64,000 nucleotides of DNA from Telopea speciosissima (GCF_018873765.1 NC_057918.1:67684871-67748870); one strand, 5' to 3'. Numbered from the stretch's first letter, positions 36,001 to 47,724 are shown. Numbers and translations: made by a program. Notes: generated from the sequence alone by a model not told the origin.

Positions 36001-38129
36001 TTATTTTTATTATTATATGAATGCAAGTATCCAAATGTCAAAGCAACTATATTATCAAGCACCCATTTCAAATTCCACAATCCATTCTAAATTTCAAAAT
36101 CCAATCACCATATACCCAAGAAGCATATCAACTTCCATGATGCATATTCAAGTAAACAAGATATTCAAAATCTGTTGCAAATTCAAACACATAAAAAAAG
36201 AGACACTGAAACTCTAAAAATATCATCCAACATCATACAAGAAGCATTGGAGTTGCAAGTCATTGTCTGATTCAGGGTGACTGAAGGCTGAACTGTATTG
36301 TTGTTGATAAATTAAATAGTTTTAATTGTCGATAATGTTATCCCATATTCCTCGGTGTTCCTTTTTGCAGGGCTTATGTTTAGCTGCAGTCTCCCATCTA
36401 TACTGTTGAACAATCTTAACAGCAAATTGCAGTCAACTGTAAATCAATAGAATTAATCAGTTGATCATAGTCTTTAAAAAATCGTGGTAACCAAGTGTTT
36501 ATTATTATAAAGAGCATCTGGCATGCCTTTTTTGGGGCTTCAAATGAACTTTCTACAAAGGTTTTTGTACACCATTCTGTCTAGGGCTATGTACAGGAAG
36601 GTTTTTGTTGAGGTGAAATCCCCTAAACCCACATCTAACAGTCATTTGTGAGCTTTAATGCTGTCAATAAATTGAGTTTCATTCACCCACAAATCACACC
36701 ATGATTGGGATTAAACTGACCAAATGTTATAGGGTTTGGCTTGTATTCCAAGCTTTCAGTAACGTCCATCTGTGGAAACGAAAACAGGAAGTAGAGGAAG
36801 ACACAAACACACACACACACACAGGGAGTTTACCTCCGGATTTATCGAACTGTCGTCGAAAGGGAAGGGGTGAGGGTGACCGGTGACTTGCCGTTCAGGA
36901 TCAGGCCTTGATGTCGAAGGCTCTGGCTTTCTTCTGTCTTGAAGATGGAAGAATAGAAGATTAGAAGCAGACTAAAGACTGTAACCCGTTGTCCAATGCA
37001 AAATAGCGATTTTAGAGGGGGGCAAGTATGTAATTCCGATATCCAAAACGCGTATTATATGCATTTAATATATACAGTAGCCAAATGTATGTGTCCGGTA
37101 GTTCGTATTCAAGTGGAGTTCGGTACTTGCACTACCATTGTATCCAGAGAGTTTGGGAACGCAATAAAACAGGTAAAGATACGTACGGCAATTAAACGGA
37201 CCAAACAGCAATAATAATTTTCAAAAATTCGGTGTAATAAAACGTGTCCAGAAATGATAAGGTACGTGTTTGAAACGATCATTCTATAAACAAAAATATA
37301 GAACATTTATTCACTATGTAACAGAGATGTACACCACCTAATAAACAAAATAATAGAATTTAAAGAATGAATATATCAAAGGAAGCCTCACAACTGAATA
37401 AAAGCATAGAAAATTTTCAGAGTAGAATAAGAATTCAAAACATGAGAACAGTAAAAAAGAGGAATTTGTTTTGAGAACGGAAAAAAGGAAGAAAAGAAAA
37501 TATACAAAATAGCAATATAGATAAATTTCAGAGAACAAGAAAGAGAGGCACTGACCTGAGCCGAATCACATACCCGTGTGCGAGTGGGGAGCACTCTGTA
37601 ATCTGCAACTATTCCAGATGCCCTGACAAGAAAAACGAAAGAAGGTTAAGCGAATATGAAATTATAAACAATGAACTTGGAACCTATTCATTTGATTTCA
37701 CGTGCCTCCTCGCATAGGAAATCAAAACACTGAATTTTAAAAACGTATCCAAAGTAAAACAAATATTGCTTTTACCTCAGAAGTGGAGAAGATGAAGGGG
37801 CCACTGCAAGGCTGTCGGAGTCAATTCCTCCCTGATTGGGGTTGCTACAAAGCTGGAGTTGATTCCTCTTCAACTTTAGGCCTCTAAATTCACAATCGGA
37901 GACGGAGAAGAGGAAGGGGACGGTAGATCGAGAATATGAAAAAGGGTTTTAGTTTAAGAGGAGGAAGGGGGAAATAATCGGGGTTTAGGGCCAGAATTGA
38001 TAATTTGGTACTTCGGCGGTGAGGTTGCATTAAAATAACGGATAACTCAGGGTTAGCGCCGTGGCGCTGATAATTTCCCTTTGTTTTTAAGGAGAATTTT
38101 AATAGGGGATGGGAAAGGCCCGATCCCGG
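36001..38129. other. Spacer, no gene recognised
   Basis: AT-rich. It holds a (CA)n microsatellite near 36808-36824 and several short frames with no domain. The 37750-38000 stretch is purine-rich on the plus strand and could be an unrecognised 5' UTR of a minus-strand transcript. Confidence 0.35.
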
Positions 38130-38137
38130 AAGGGGAT

Positions 38138-38497
38138 GAATTTTTTTCTCCCTCATGTCCGTTGCCCAGACACGATCGTGTTGTTCCCTTACATGGGGGT
38201 GCATAATGACAACTTAACCTCGTCGAATTTTTATCCTCTGTTGTCCACTGTCCGGACAGCAGAGTGTTGTCCCCTCACATGGGCGTGAAATGACGACTTA
38301 ACCATCCCTCGGGCAGGGTGATTAAGACGTCATTTTACGCCCATGTGAAGGGACAACATTCTACTGTAGAAGATAACGATTCGACCTCGTCTGAGCAGTG
38401 TGTTCGGGCAGGGGGTAGATTGTCATTTTGTGCCCCCATGTGCGGGGACAGCACAGTCTTGTCTGTGCAGTGAACAGGAGAGAGGATAACGTTTCAG
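38138..38497. mobile_element. Hairpin MITE (outer), interrupted by a second copy
   Basis: The outer foldback has a perfect 8-bp duplication AAGGGGAT (38130-38137 and 38498-38505). The left arm includes ttacatgggggtgcataatg and the right arm its near-complement near 38425-38450. Without the inserted copy and one of its target repeats it is about 193 bp. Non-coding. Confidence 0.8.
38225..38383. mobile_element. Hairpin MITE (inner), inserted in the centre of the outer copy
   Basis: 159 bp with a perfect 8-bp duplication ACCTCGTC (38217-38224 and 38384-38391). The arms are complementary over about 65 bp, including tcacatgggcgtgaaatgac and its partner. Same family as the outer element but with different outer arms. 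Confidence 0.82.
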
Positions 38498-38509
38498 AAG
38501 GGGATAACC

Positions 38510-38670
38510 CAAAAAATTATCGCCTCCAGTACTGGGGGCACTGCTATGCGCATCGTGCGGCGCAGCAGCGCCCATGTGTGCACAGTGGGCCCCACCATGC
38601 GCACATGGGCACTGCTGCACCGCATGATGCGCACAACAACGCCCCCCAGTATTGGGGGTGATAAAGATCC
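38510..38670. mobile_element. Hairpin MITE, high-GC arms
   Basis: 161 bp; the flanks ggataacc and ggatagcc match 7 of 8. Arms of about 70 bp are complementary, with alternating gcgcat/gtgcgc tracts. The loop is only a few bases. It lies 12 bp from the preceding element. Confidence 0.75.
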
Positions 38671-38739
38671 GGATAGCCCCAAGGTAGTTTGAAGTCATGA
38701 TCTCTTATTTTAATTTTCCTTTGTTTTTTCTTTGCGAAG

Positions 38740-38896
38740 CAGTTTTCTGTACGGGAGTGTGGCCTACGCCAGCACTTCCATGTGTCTATCTCTCTCCTCC
38801 TTAAAACAAGGGGGCCGAGGTGTTTTTTCACATGGGGAGGAGAGAGAGACTCATGGGAGTGCTGGCGTAGGCCACACTCCCGGACAGAGAACTTTT
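38740..38896. mobile_element. Hairpin MITE, GGAGTGTGGCC arms, copy 1
   Basis: The left arm (gggagtgtggcctacgccag...) pairs with the right arm (ctggcgtaggccacactccc) with a loop near 38800-38830. A sister copy lies at 45187-45335. I could not fix the target duplication. Confidence 0.7.
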
Positions 38897-40300
38897 TCTC
38901 TCTTTCTTTTTAAAAACCACAAACATACAATATGTATACACGTGTATATGCATATAATACACATATTATATGCATAAAATACAAATAGCTTGTTTTTTCA
39001 AACATTGAGGCCAAAAATGTCCAATACGTATTATATCAGCCGAACCGCTGGTACCGATGGGACCGATACCGATTTCCATACCATGAGTTTAAGCCTTGTT
39101 CCCAATGTCATGATGACTTAGATTCCAATTGAATGTTGTTGACACGGCATAACGGACCATAGTTTTGCACCAAAATATGGGAAAGATAAGCATGCACCAC
39201 CTTTGTACAAATTCTTTTATACTTTTTGTTAGAAAAACTGGTATAAAAAGGAAGATGACAGAAAGATGGCCTGAGTCGAACGAGGTCGTTCTGTCCTTAA
39301 GACAGTATTTGCACCCTCCTATATCTGTAAAGGGTTGCTACAAACCTTACTGATTGCAGAATCAGTAAACTCTTGAAGCTATCAGAGAAGTTTTGTTATA
39401 TCTGACTGAGAGAATTCGTGGCCCATTTATAGGCCCACAGGGCCTGTTCGGATGGGTCACACCCATTGGCTCATGTGGCTTGATCTGACAAGTCATGACT
39501 ATTGGGCTGGGCTTTCATGGCTGTACGTGTGGGCTGCAACCATTGGGCTCAACGTTGAACCAATGGTTGCACCCCCCCTTTGATTAGCCACCGTTGATCC
39601 CGAAAAGATTAAGGCAACATAGCGCATGTGCGAAGTGCAAAGTGCGCCATCAAAGCGCCACATTGCGCCTCACGCACGCGCACGCATATACGTACGCGCT
39701 CGAACGATCACCGTCCTCACTCGCAAGTGCACCGTACAACCCTTTCCAAACATAACATATGATAATAACACACAATCATATATAAGCCAAGGGAAACATT
39801 TCTCCGTAACCGATGTGGGACTAAATATCACATCTATTATTTGGAAAAATTCCAACACTTTTTAAATTTTGAACAACGTCTTCTTCCACCCATAGAGGAC
39901 GGTTCACCCACCATCTTAGGGTTCACAAACCCCTCCTAGGGTTTTTGTATGGTCCAAAATATCCTCTAGAAACCTATTCCTGCCATTTCACATCCATCGG
40001 TGAATGGGATCCCATTCACTGTAGGTGGAGGGAAACCTGGTTTTTTTTTTGTAAAGTCCTTTATACCCCTCTCACATGATAAATAGTGAAGACGTGGAGT
40101 TCATTCTAACACCCACTTTTATTCAGATCATGTAGGTTCATAAAGATGATACCATTTTCCAATCCTTCATTGGTGAACGTGCATATTCCTTCTTACAATG
40201 TCCTTGTAGAAGACTCACTCCTAAAAATATATACTTAAAAATCTTTTGGGAATGGAACCATTAATAAGGTGTAATGGCAACGTGGGACCCAATGGGTGTC
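38897..40300. other. Spacer upstream of the lipid-transfer-like gene
   Basis: No gene recognised. The 39120-39880 stretch has an LTR-like or promoter-like look, with a GC-rich run of cacgcacgcgcacgcat near 39671, but no confirmed ends. Confidence 0.35.
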
Positions 40301-40310
40301 CATATATACA
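40301..40310 (+). promoter_or_regulatory. TATA-like box of the lipid-transfer-like gene
   Basis: catatataca, about 104-113 bp upstream of the ATG. A GA repeat (about 40397-40413) lies directly before the start codon in the presumed 5' UTR. Confidence 0.5.
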
Positions 40311-40413
40311 CACAAAGGAGCCATGGCTGAAGAATAATCTCTACTGACTAAGAGAGGGTGGGAATTGGGAAAGAAGAAGAGGAAGCAAAGCGTTCTGAGA
40401 GAGAGAGAGAGAG

Positions 40414-41118
40414 ATGGCAATTTCTAACATTAGTTGGTTAGCCTTGGCATCCATATTCATGGCCGGAGTTCTGATCTCCGGCAAGAGTGTCTCGTCCCAG
40501 GGATGCGGACTTGATATTCCTGGTTTAGTATACACATGCTTGCCGATCATTCAAAGGCCTGTGGTGGAGAAGGTAACGAAGTCTCAATGGTGCTGTAATG
40601 TTGTGAAGAAGGTGGAAATCCCATGCGTCTGCAAGTATATCACCAAGAAATTAGAGGAGCAGTTCAGCATGGATAAAGCAGTATATGTTGCGGAGCAGTG
40701 CGGAGTGACTCTTCCCCTTGGAATGATATGTGGAAGTAAGATTCAATCCCTTTGTCTCTACCCAAATATTTTGTTACCAAAAAGATTTTTTGGTTGGATC
40801 CACCATGATTCTCTCTTGCTTCACATCTTTATTTGTTTCATATGGAAGATTGATGTGACAATTCTGATACTTAGATAACTAAAGATCGAATGGTGTAATT
40901 TGGCTACGTGTCAAATTTCAAATCAAAATTCGAGCATTTACCTTCTCATATATATCAAATGCATCCACTATCTAATTAGTTCTCCCTTAATTAGACAAAA
41001 TTTCTTCAATGATCATTTTGTCATGTGGTAAACTCCTTTGGGCTGAAACATTATATGTGATAAGAGACTTATATGCCAACTTGATCACCGAATTTCAGCC
41101 TTATACAACTTCACATGA
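40414..41118 (+). CDS. Secreted eight-cysteine lipid-transfer-like protein
   Basis: Small apoplastic proteins of this superfamily bind lipids in a helical fold held by four disulfides. A signal peptide (about residues 1-29) precedes a mature part with the full motif: C31, C42, C60-C61, C71-V-C73, C96 and C106, as in YTC, WCC, PCVC, EQC and MIC. Exon 1 ends at 40735 (GGAA|gtaag, phase 1). A plausible exon 2 is 41099-41118 (after tttcag), giving a protein of about 114 residues; another acceptor near 41132 would end almost at once. Reading through the donor gives a 154-residue product with an unlikely tail. The spacing resembles DIR1-like or anther-expressed members rather than classic nsLTP1. 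The start is supported by the signal peptide and the TATA-like box. Confidence 0.75.
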
Positions 41119-41173
41119 AGAAAAAAATATAGGTTAACCAGGGATTCCTTCATGGTTGTGAATCCTATTTTGT

Positions 41174-42197
41174 ATTTTTTTTGGTAATGAAAATTTCATT
41201 CAAATAAAAAGCATGAAATACACAAGGTTTGGGTAAGATGTATCCAAAACTAAGGAATGGGAAATGACCAATCTGTTGTACATGCAATTGACAGGGTCTC
41301 CTAGGCTAGGGTATGGGCACGCCTAACAGTAACCCTAGAGAAAAAACTGTAAACACAGCAACCAACACCACTCAACACATGATACATGTCCTTATGAGTA
41401 GGGATGGGCATGGGACCCAACAAGTTGACCCACAACCTGTCTGGTCCCCACTTTCCCCGATGCCAGCCTGGTAAACAGAACCCATTGTATTATGGCCAAT
41501 TGTCGGTTGCGGCGTTGTTAGAGAGCCAGTTGTGGGTGGTGGATTCTTTGAGCAAAACCAGCATGAGCCCAAACGCCTCCCAACTCCGGTGTCCGGTGTT
41601 GATCAGTGAAGGGGTCGATCACTAAGGTACCCTTGCTGCCAGCACCGATGACGCAAAAGCCACTACGAATGACGGTGAGGTTCTGGCTCCAGACTCGTGG
41701 AGCTTTCATCTGGTTCCAAGCGAGATGCACGCAGACAAGTTGGAATGATCGGAATACTGGGGAGGTGGAGGAGGAGGCATTGGTTTTGAGGTTGGGGCGG
41801 AGGATGACGTCGATTGAGATGCAGTTCTTAATACCGGCATCAGCAGCGGACAAACCCCCACCAACACAGATTCCGTTCCCCTTGCCTATGAAATCTCCAT
41901 CGCCTCTCACCAAGGAAAAATTGCTAAGGACCGACATTAGAGCCAAAAGCAAAACAGATCCGCAATGAGACGAGAAGAAGAAGGAGATCAAGTTCTAGTT
42001 AGAGTGAGATCTAAGGTGACGCAAGTTAAAGAAGGAGAAGAAAAGGAAAGAGAAGAGAAAGGGAAAGAAGGGAAAATAGGAAGAGGAAAAACACGCCACT
42101 GGAGGAGGAGGATTTCACGCCACTGTGGCTGAGAAAGGATCACGCCATAGGGACGGAAAAGCTACATCATGAACCAGAGGGCATGCGATAGTCGGTT
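41174..42197 (-). mobile_element. Retroposed unit with poly-A tail and 13-bp target duplication
   Basis: Flanked by a perfect 13-bp direct repeat AATCCTATTTTGT (41161-41173 and 42198-42210). The left end is a T run (41175-41182), so on the minus strand the unit ends in a poly-A tail. Length about 1.0 kb. The last bases (tttgaatgaaattttcattacc before the tail) resemble plant L1 3' ends, so it could be a 5'-truncated LINE or an mRNA copied by LINE machinery. It contains the reading frame described separately. Confidence 0.75.
41518..41991 (-). CDS. Hypothetical 157-residue secreted-like protein inside a retroposed unit
   Basis: I do not recognise this protein. It starts with a hydrophobic signal-like segment (residues about 1-30, LLLALMSVLSNFSLVRG), then a Gly-rich stretch (GKGNGICVGGGLSAADAG), six Cys in all and possible N-glycosylation sites (NAS, NLT). 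No transmembrane segment after the leader. A C/T-rich stretch of about 200 bp precedes it inside the unit, like a 5' UTR. It could be a retrocopy of a host mRNA, or chance coding in a LINE tail. No evidence of expression. Confidence 0.35.
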   Translation of the reverse strand: MISFFFSSHCGSVLLLALMSVLSNFSLVRGDGDFIGKGNGICVGGGLSAADAGIKNCISIDVILRPNLKTNASSSTSPVFRSFQLVCVHLAWNQMKAPRVWSQNLTVIRSGFCVIGAGSKGTLVIDPFTDQHRTPELGGVWAHAGFAQRIHHPQLAL

Positions 42198-42210
42198 AAT
42201 CCTATTTTGT

Positions 42211-43129
42211 TGATCATTGGCAACTAGAGATTGAAAAAAAATACATATATACCTTTTAAATGATTACCAAAAAACAATTATACCTTTTAAATATAATCTT
42301 TATTTTACTTTTTTGGCTCCTCATTGGAAATGAAATAAAGGGAAGGAAAGTAAAATTAAATCTAAAAAAGAAAAAAAAAATTGTAATCATTATCTAATAT
42401 TATTGTATCATTAACTCAAATTATCTCAAATTTGGTACTAATATTTTTCTTTATTGTGCATTCAAATCGTTTTCTGTTATGTTTCTCACATCATTATCTA
42501 GTCATGTATTAAATTATAGACGGGTCTAATTTGTTAGTATGTTATTATAGTGATTGCAAAATTGTTTAAAAAAATCAATTTTTTGCAAAGTTGTTTGAAA
42601 AAATCAATTTGTTGTGAAATTGTTTGAACAATAATGAAGTCAAAAAATTGAAAAAAAAAAGGCAATAATCTCATAGATAGTGGGTCAACGGTTGAGATGA
42701 AGCATCAAATTTAACATGTAACCTATCTAAGGAATTCCTTATTTATCCAACAATCAGAAGATCATCTTGTCCATGTGGTGAAAAAGTAGCGGCGGGTGTA
42801 TAGATATGATTCGTACCACATGCATGTAGGAACTTTTACGTATTTTTATTTTTTTTTTGGGGGGGGGGGTAAATATCCATCATTGAACACAAAGAAAGGA
42901 AAACTATGATAAAAACAAAAAATAGACATGGAATTATTATCATAATAAAAATAAGGGGCAGAGTAATACTTTTGCGCACTCCTATGTTTGGGCATAGGAG
43001 CCACACAATCTAGTAGCGTTTTTTTCCCCTCAAAATAAAGTAATGGATAATTAGTAATTTCATACAGGTTGACCATAGAGAAAACAGTGAAATGCTTTCA
43101 TTACCCCAAATTCCAAATAATATTAATAA
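42211..43129. other. AT-rich spacer
   Basis: No gene. A tandem-like phrase (aaattgttt.aaaaaatcaatttnttg) is repeated about three times near 42555-42630. A G homopolymer lies near 42859-42868. Confidence 0.4.
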
Positions 43130-44247
43130 GGGTAAATTACATGACCCCCCCTGAAAATCAAACGATACTCCATTCACCCCCTGTTTTTTTTTAAATACTC
43201 ACCCGTCCCCCTGTATTAGAGTCATATATAACAACTTCGTCCCTACCGTTAGTTTTATACGATTAAGTTATGAAGTCAGCAAGTTAAATATTTTTAAATC
43301 CCTAAAACTACCCTTGACCAGTGTTGAGTAACTTTTTTACCCTTTATCTTAAAATCTCAAAATCAATCCTCTTCTCACATGACCTGCAACATGTACGATT
43401 GGTCTTATTTATTTATTTTTAAATTAAAACAAGGAATCATAGAGGAAATATTCCCTCTCCTTCCCCAAATCGCTAAATCGAGGATGGAGAAAACCCATTT
43501 AGGGTTTTAACAACCACCACCGCCGTCTCTTGCAGCGATCGAACCAAAGGCCACCAACTCAAACACGGCAACGACCGTCAGGGTCCGACAGCCATAACCC
43601 CGGCATCAGATGTTGGTGAAACCCAAACAAACAAAAAAAGCCCGAAATCCCTTTTTCTCTGTTCGGTGAAGAAAGCCTAGGGTTCAAAGATCAAACTGCC
43701 GCCCCTTGCGGCAGTTGAATAAGAGGGTCGGGGGCCTGTGAAGATACTGTCGAACTACCATCCTGCTCCTGTGACCATGACCCACTCTCAGGTACGGGTA
43801 AAACTCAGCGGTGGCCGGTGGCCCCCAAAAAAAATTTATTGATTTTGCAGGTTTTGAGAGTTGATTCCAGCCATGAAAACGATTGGTGAACGGTCCCGGA
43901 GCTCTCGTGAAGCTCCATTAGCAGTCCAACCTCCGTGCGGTGACTGATTTGCCTCGGATGGGGGTTGCAGCTATGGTTTCAGTCATGGTTGTGGCGGTGG
44001 CAATAGGAAGAAGGAGAAGAAGAGCAGCATAAGCAGAGAGGGTATCTAAAGCTTTTTTTTCTACAAATGTTGGGTACCTCAATTGTCATTGTTTATCTTA
44101 TTTTAGTTGAGGTTAAAATTGTTTTTTCAATTTTTGGATTGTTTTAAGTTAACACTGTTACTCTGGAGGGAGTCGAGTGAGTATTTTCAAATAAGAGGGG
44201 TTGAGTTGAGTATTGTTTAAATTTTAGGGGTGTCATGTAATTTACCC
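43130..44247. mobile_element. Large Mutator-like element, family GGGTAAATTACA, possible gene-fragment carrier
   Basis: 1,118 bp with the same ends as the MITEs at 5308, 10210 and 62066 (gggtaaattacatgacccc and its complement). The flanks tattaataa and taataaaaa match 7 of 9. The left 200 bp follow the small copies, but the interior (about 43370-44150) is unrelated and G/C-richer, with accaccaccgccgtctcttg and other exon-like sequence. This layout fits a Pack-MULE. No conserved protein was recognised in it. Confidence 0.6.
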
Positions 44248-44390
44248 TAATAAAAATAATGTCATTTCGGAAGATGATAAAATGATTTTCAGGTCTATTA
44301 TGAGAAAAACAAAAATCAAATAAGAGCATCTTACAATTATAGAATTTCTTAACAAAGCAATAAGAATGTTGCCATCATACATCTCAAAGT

Positions 44391-44579
44391 AGGATCACGA
44401 TCCTCTGTTGTCGACTGACCGCGCGGCCATCGTGCAGCCTTGCACAGGCAGGGGCAAAATGATCACCTGTGCCCACCCGGGCAAGGTGCTCAGGCAGTGG
44501 GTAGGGTAGTCATTTCGCCCCTGCCTGTGCAAGGCTGCACGCCGGCTCCACGGATAGCGGCAGCAGAGGATCCAAATTG
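44391..44579. mobile_element. Hairpin MITE, GGATCCTCTG ends
   Basis: 189 bp with an 8-bp duplication CTCAAAGT (44383-44390 and 44580-44587; the next base also matches). Arms of about 70 bp: gcagccttgcacaggcaggg on the left pairs with its complement on the right. Core caaaatgatcacc. Confidence 0.82.
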
Positions 44580-44587
44580 CTCAAAGT

Positions 44588-45186
44588 AAGGGTATTTTAA
44601 TAATTCTATAGAGAACAACTAAAGCAAATATATAGTAGAACCATGGATCCATACAAGAACATGCATGTGAAGGACTTTTTTTTTTTTTTTTTCACTCATT
44701 ATTCTTTCTTTTTATAGGTTACACCATACCAAAGGCATGAAGCTGAGAGAACGGGAGGAACCAAGGCAGTCAGGTGTTTTTGAATTTCGATGTTTTAAGT
44801 GACCATTTCTGTTGCCATTTTAACTAGAATAATGCCATTTTGTGGCTGCGTGCAAAAAAAAAGTTATTTTGAAATTCTCTTTAGAAAAAAAAAGAAGGAT
44901 GTCTGGTTGTGTGCCGCCTGTACTTAAAGACCTAAGGGGTGAAATAACCGTCCGCCTGACAGCGATCCCCTCCCTTCTCCAAAATAGAGACGGTTCTTAT
45001 CTTATGCATCTAATCTTGACCTTATGATCAATATCCAAGCAACATCTTGGGTGGGACTGGCCTTTTAAATATGGGGACTGCAGGGTTGACACCATGTTGG
45101 AAGCCCAACTTCCAAACACAAATGTTGCTTTTATATATTGGTATAATGCAATTATTAACTAATAATATTATAGGAAGTAGTTTTTT
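44588..45186. other. Spacer between hairpin MITEs
   Basis: Nothing recognised apart from a T run near 44677-44692. Confidence 0.35.
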
Positions 45187-45335
45187 GTCCAAGAGTGTGG
45201 CCTATGCCAACACTCCCATGTGTCTATCTCTCTCCTCCTCAAAACAAAGGGGTAGAGATGTCATTTCATTTGGAGAGGAGAGAGATAGACTCAAGGGAGT
45301 GCTGGTGTAGGTCACACTCCCGGACAAAGTTATTT
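45187..45335. mobile_element. Hairpin MITE, GGAGTGTGGCC arms, copy 2
   Basis: gagtgtggcctatgccaaca pairs with gctggtgtaggtcacactcc across a loop near 45240-45275. Closely similar to the element at 38740-38896. Confidence 0.7.
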
Positions 45336-45379
45336 TTCCCTAATATTAATTGGTTTCCTCTTAGTTCCAAATCCTAATT

Positions 45380-45492
45380 TTTTTGGACTAGGATCCTCTG
45401 CAGTACCGGTGGGGCAGCATGTGTGCCACTTGGCCTCTGCTGTGCCGTCGGATGTGCACTGCCCCGCCGGTACTACAAATGATTTTAATTCT
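45380..45492. mobile_element. Short hairpin MITE, GGATCCTCTG end
   Basis: cagtaccggtggggcag pairs with ctgccccgccggtact. ctaatttttt occurs on both sides and may be the target duplication. The centre lacks the usual long core. Confidence 0.6.
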
Positions 45493-45534
45493 AATTTTTT
45501 ATAGGGAGGGCTGAAGAACATGCCACAAAGGATA

Positions 45535-47230
45535 TGATCTTAATTCTTTTATTTTTTGGTAGAAACAAAAGAAATAAACTTGATAATCCCAAGTGTACTG
45601 AGAGGGGGGTGAATCAATGTCTTCAAGAACTCTTCCAAACTCAATCCCGTAGTTATAACAATCACACACAAAGATTGTCCGGGGCAGTCCCGTAATTACC
45701 AATCACACATGCATGCCCACATCGCAACCACTGTGTGGTCAGGTCTACCAGACAATGCATCATTACAGCAAACACACTTCAAGAATATGCAGGAAAAATA
45801 ACAAACACACAGTACACCAAGTATACGTGGTTCAACCAAGCTGCCTACATCCATGGAGGAATACCCGTAAGAGTTTCATATTTTCTCAAACAATCAATTC
45901 GAATTCGACTACTACAATAGCCTAGCTGCTACAACACCTGGTTCTGACTCCACAACAACGAAATATAGGGCTACAACCCCAATCCAATCAAGCCCCAACT
46001 TGAATGGTATTACAATATGAATATACAAATTCAAGTACAAGTCCCTCACAATAACACGAACAAACTAGGATTCTTTTAACATGAATCAAACCTTAGATAT
46101 AAAATAGGACTTATGAAAACAAAAAGATTACTCTCCCTGAGTAATCTCATGACCAACCCACTGCTTGAAGCCTTCCTGGTGTCAAGCACGTTTTCCAATG
46201 TTCAAAGCAGCTTCATAGATCGATCAATTAGTGTATTCCGTGCATAGTACCTTCTTCTTTGTGTTTTCTGCCTCTAACAGTAGGTCCAATGGATAAATCT
46301 CAAAAAAACACAATATCAAAAAAAATTTCCATCCAATTTAGACTCTAGATGGCCAAGATACGGCCTTCCAAAGTTGGATGCTCTAAAATTGAAAATCAAT
46401 GGCAAATTCGTAAATAAAAAGATTTTTCATGACAAACCACATGAAACGAGGCAAATATTCTGTTTGCAGCCATCTTTTTTATGACTTCAACATGCTTTAC
46501 AAAAGCGTGTTTTTGCTTTTACTAAGAGAATATGCCACGGAATATGTTTTTTTTCTTTTATATTACAACCAACCATTTTCCTTGAAATGGAATCTTCTAC
46601 AAACTTGCTTACACAAGCGATACACTTGATTAAGGCCCCTGCTGATACACCTGAAGATGCTTTTCCATGTATGTGCAGTGTATGGAAATAAATGCACCTA
46701 CCCAATGAATGAGCTCACATTGGAATCAAGAGTGCACATTATCGTAGATCTGGAATCAAGTGCGATTAAGCACATCCGACAGTCAAAAAGACTCAGTAGT
46801 TTTAACAAAACAAAGGAGAACGTATGCTTACAGTATAGCACTTAAAAATAAGCCAAAATTTTTGGCTAAGTATATAAGCTTTTGCCTATTCCAGATTTGC
46901 TCTATTTTCGCGCGTCGACACGAAAATATCTGTAACTTTCTCGTTTGACACTGAAATGATGTGAAACCTGTTGCCTTGGAACCGTGACATGACGAACCTT
47001 ATTTCTCGTGAAGAGAGATTCACCAAAAACTGCAATTATACATTCCAAAAATGGCCTTAAAATCTCTGCTATTGCATGAACCTGTGAAATCATAACTTTT
47101 AATAGTATGGAACCTTCACCTGCTGCTTTGCCCCTTTGCCAAACACTATATAAGGACTTAATATGCTGTTAAATGGTGTTCTTCAAGTGTGGGTACCCCT
47201 GTAACGCTATCAAATGACCAAAATACCCTT
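45535..47230. mobile_element. Possible copia (SIRE/Maximus-like) LTR remnant
   Basis: gagaggggggtgaatcaatg near 45600 and tacgtggttcaaccaagctg near 45824 are phrases I associate with LTRs of SIRE/Maximus-type elements, which would put the LTR on the minus strand. Ends and coding parts were not identified. Fossil; low confidence. Confidence 0.3.
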
Positions 47231-47424
47231 ATTACTGTGTAGGTGGCTCTTTGACCATTTCTGCTCTTCCAACTCACCAAATACTACTGCCGCATCACCA
47301 ATATGGCTAATAAGGTTGCCAACAATGACAACACCACTCCAGCAAACCTCAGTTGACCAATAAAACTGACTACAAAGATTTATACTTTGTAGTGAATGCA
47401 GGTTGAGTTGGGTCCATCGCTAGA

Positions 47425-47550
47425 AACATGGCTCCTGTCTAGCCGTGGCGAGAGTTGGACGGTCAGGCCCCACTAAACGACAATAAAAATAGGGGTGGGA
47501 TGGTCATTTCACAGGTGGGTCCCACGGCTGGACAGGATCCTTTTCCCCAC
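47425..47550. mobile_element. Hairpin MITE, weak arms
   Basis: ctcctgtctagccgtgg pairs with ccacggctggacaggatcc; the centre has gggatggtcatttcac, the family core in complement. Boundaries are approximate. Confidence 0.5.
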
Positions 47551-47588
47551 TGCTAGGCCCTAACACAGCCTCAAGCCTATATATTTTA

Positions 47589-47724
47589 AGGGGCGCTGTT
47601 CTCTGTGCCGCAGTGCAACCTACACCCAGGCACATGGGGGTGGACACAATGACCACCCTGCCCCCCAACACAAGCTACTCATGTGCTGGGCGTAGACTGC
47701 TTGTGGCACAGAGAACATTCTCCC
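47589..47724. mobile_element. Hairpin MITE, GTTCTCTGTGCC arms
   Basis: 136 bp; the flanks atatttta and atattttt match 7 of 8. gttctctgtgccgcagtgca pairs with the complement near 47690-47718. Core acacaatgaccaccctg. Confidence 0.72.

Noticed and set aside
38428-38831. Overlapping His/Ala-rich frames on both strands
   Set aside because: They are readings of the hairpin MITE arms; the inverted structure explains openness on both strands.
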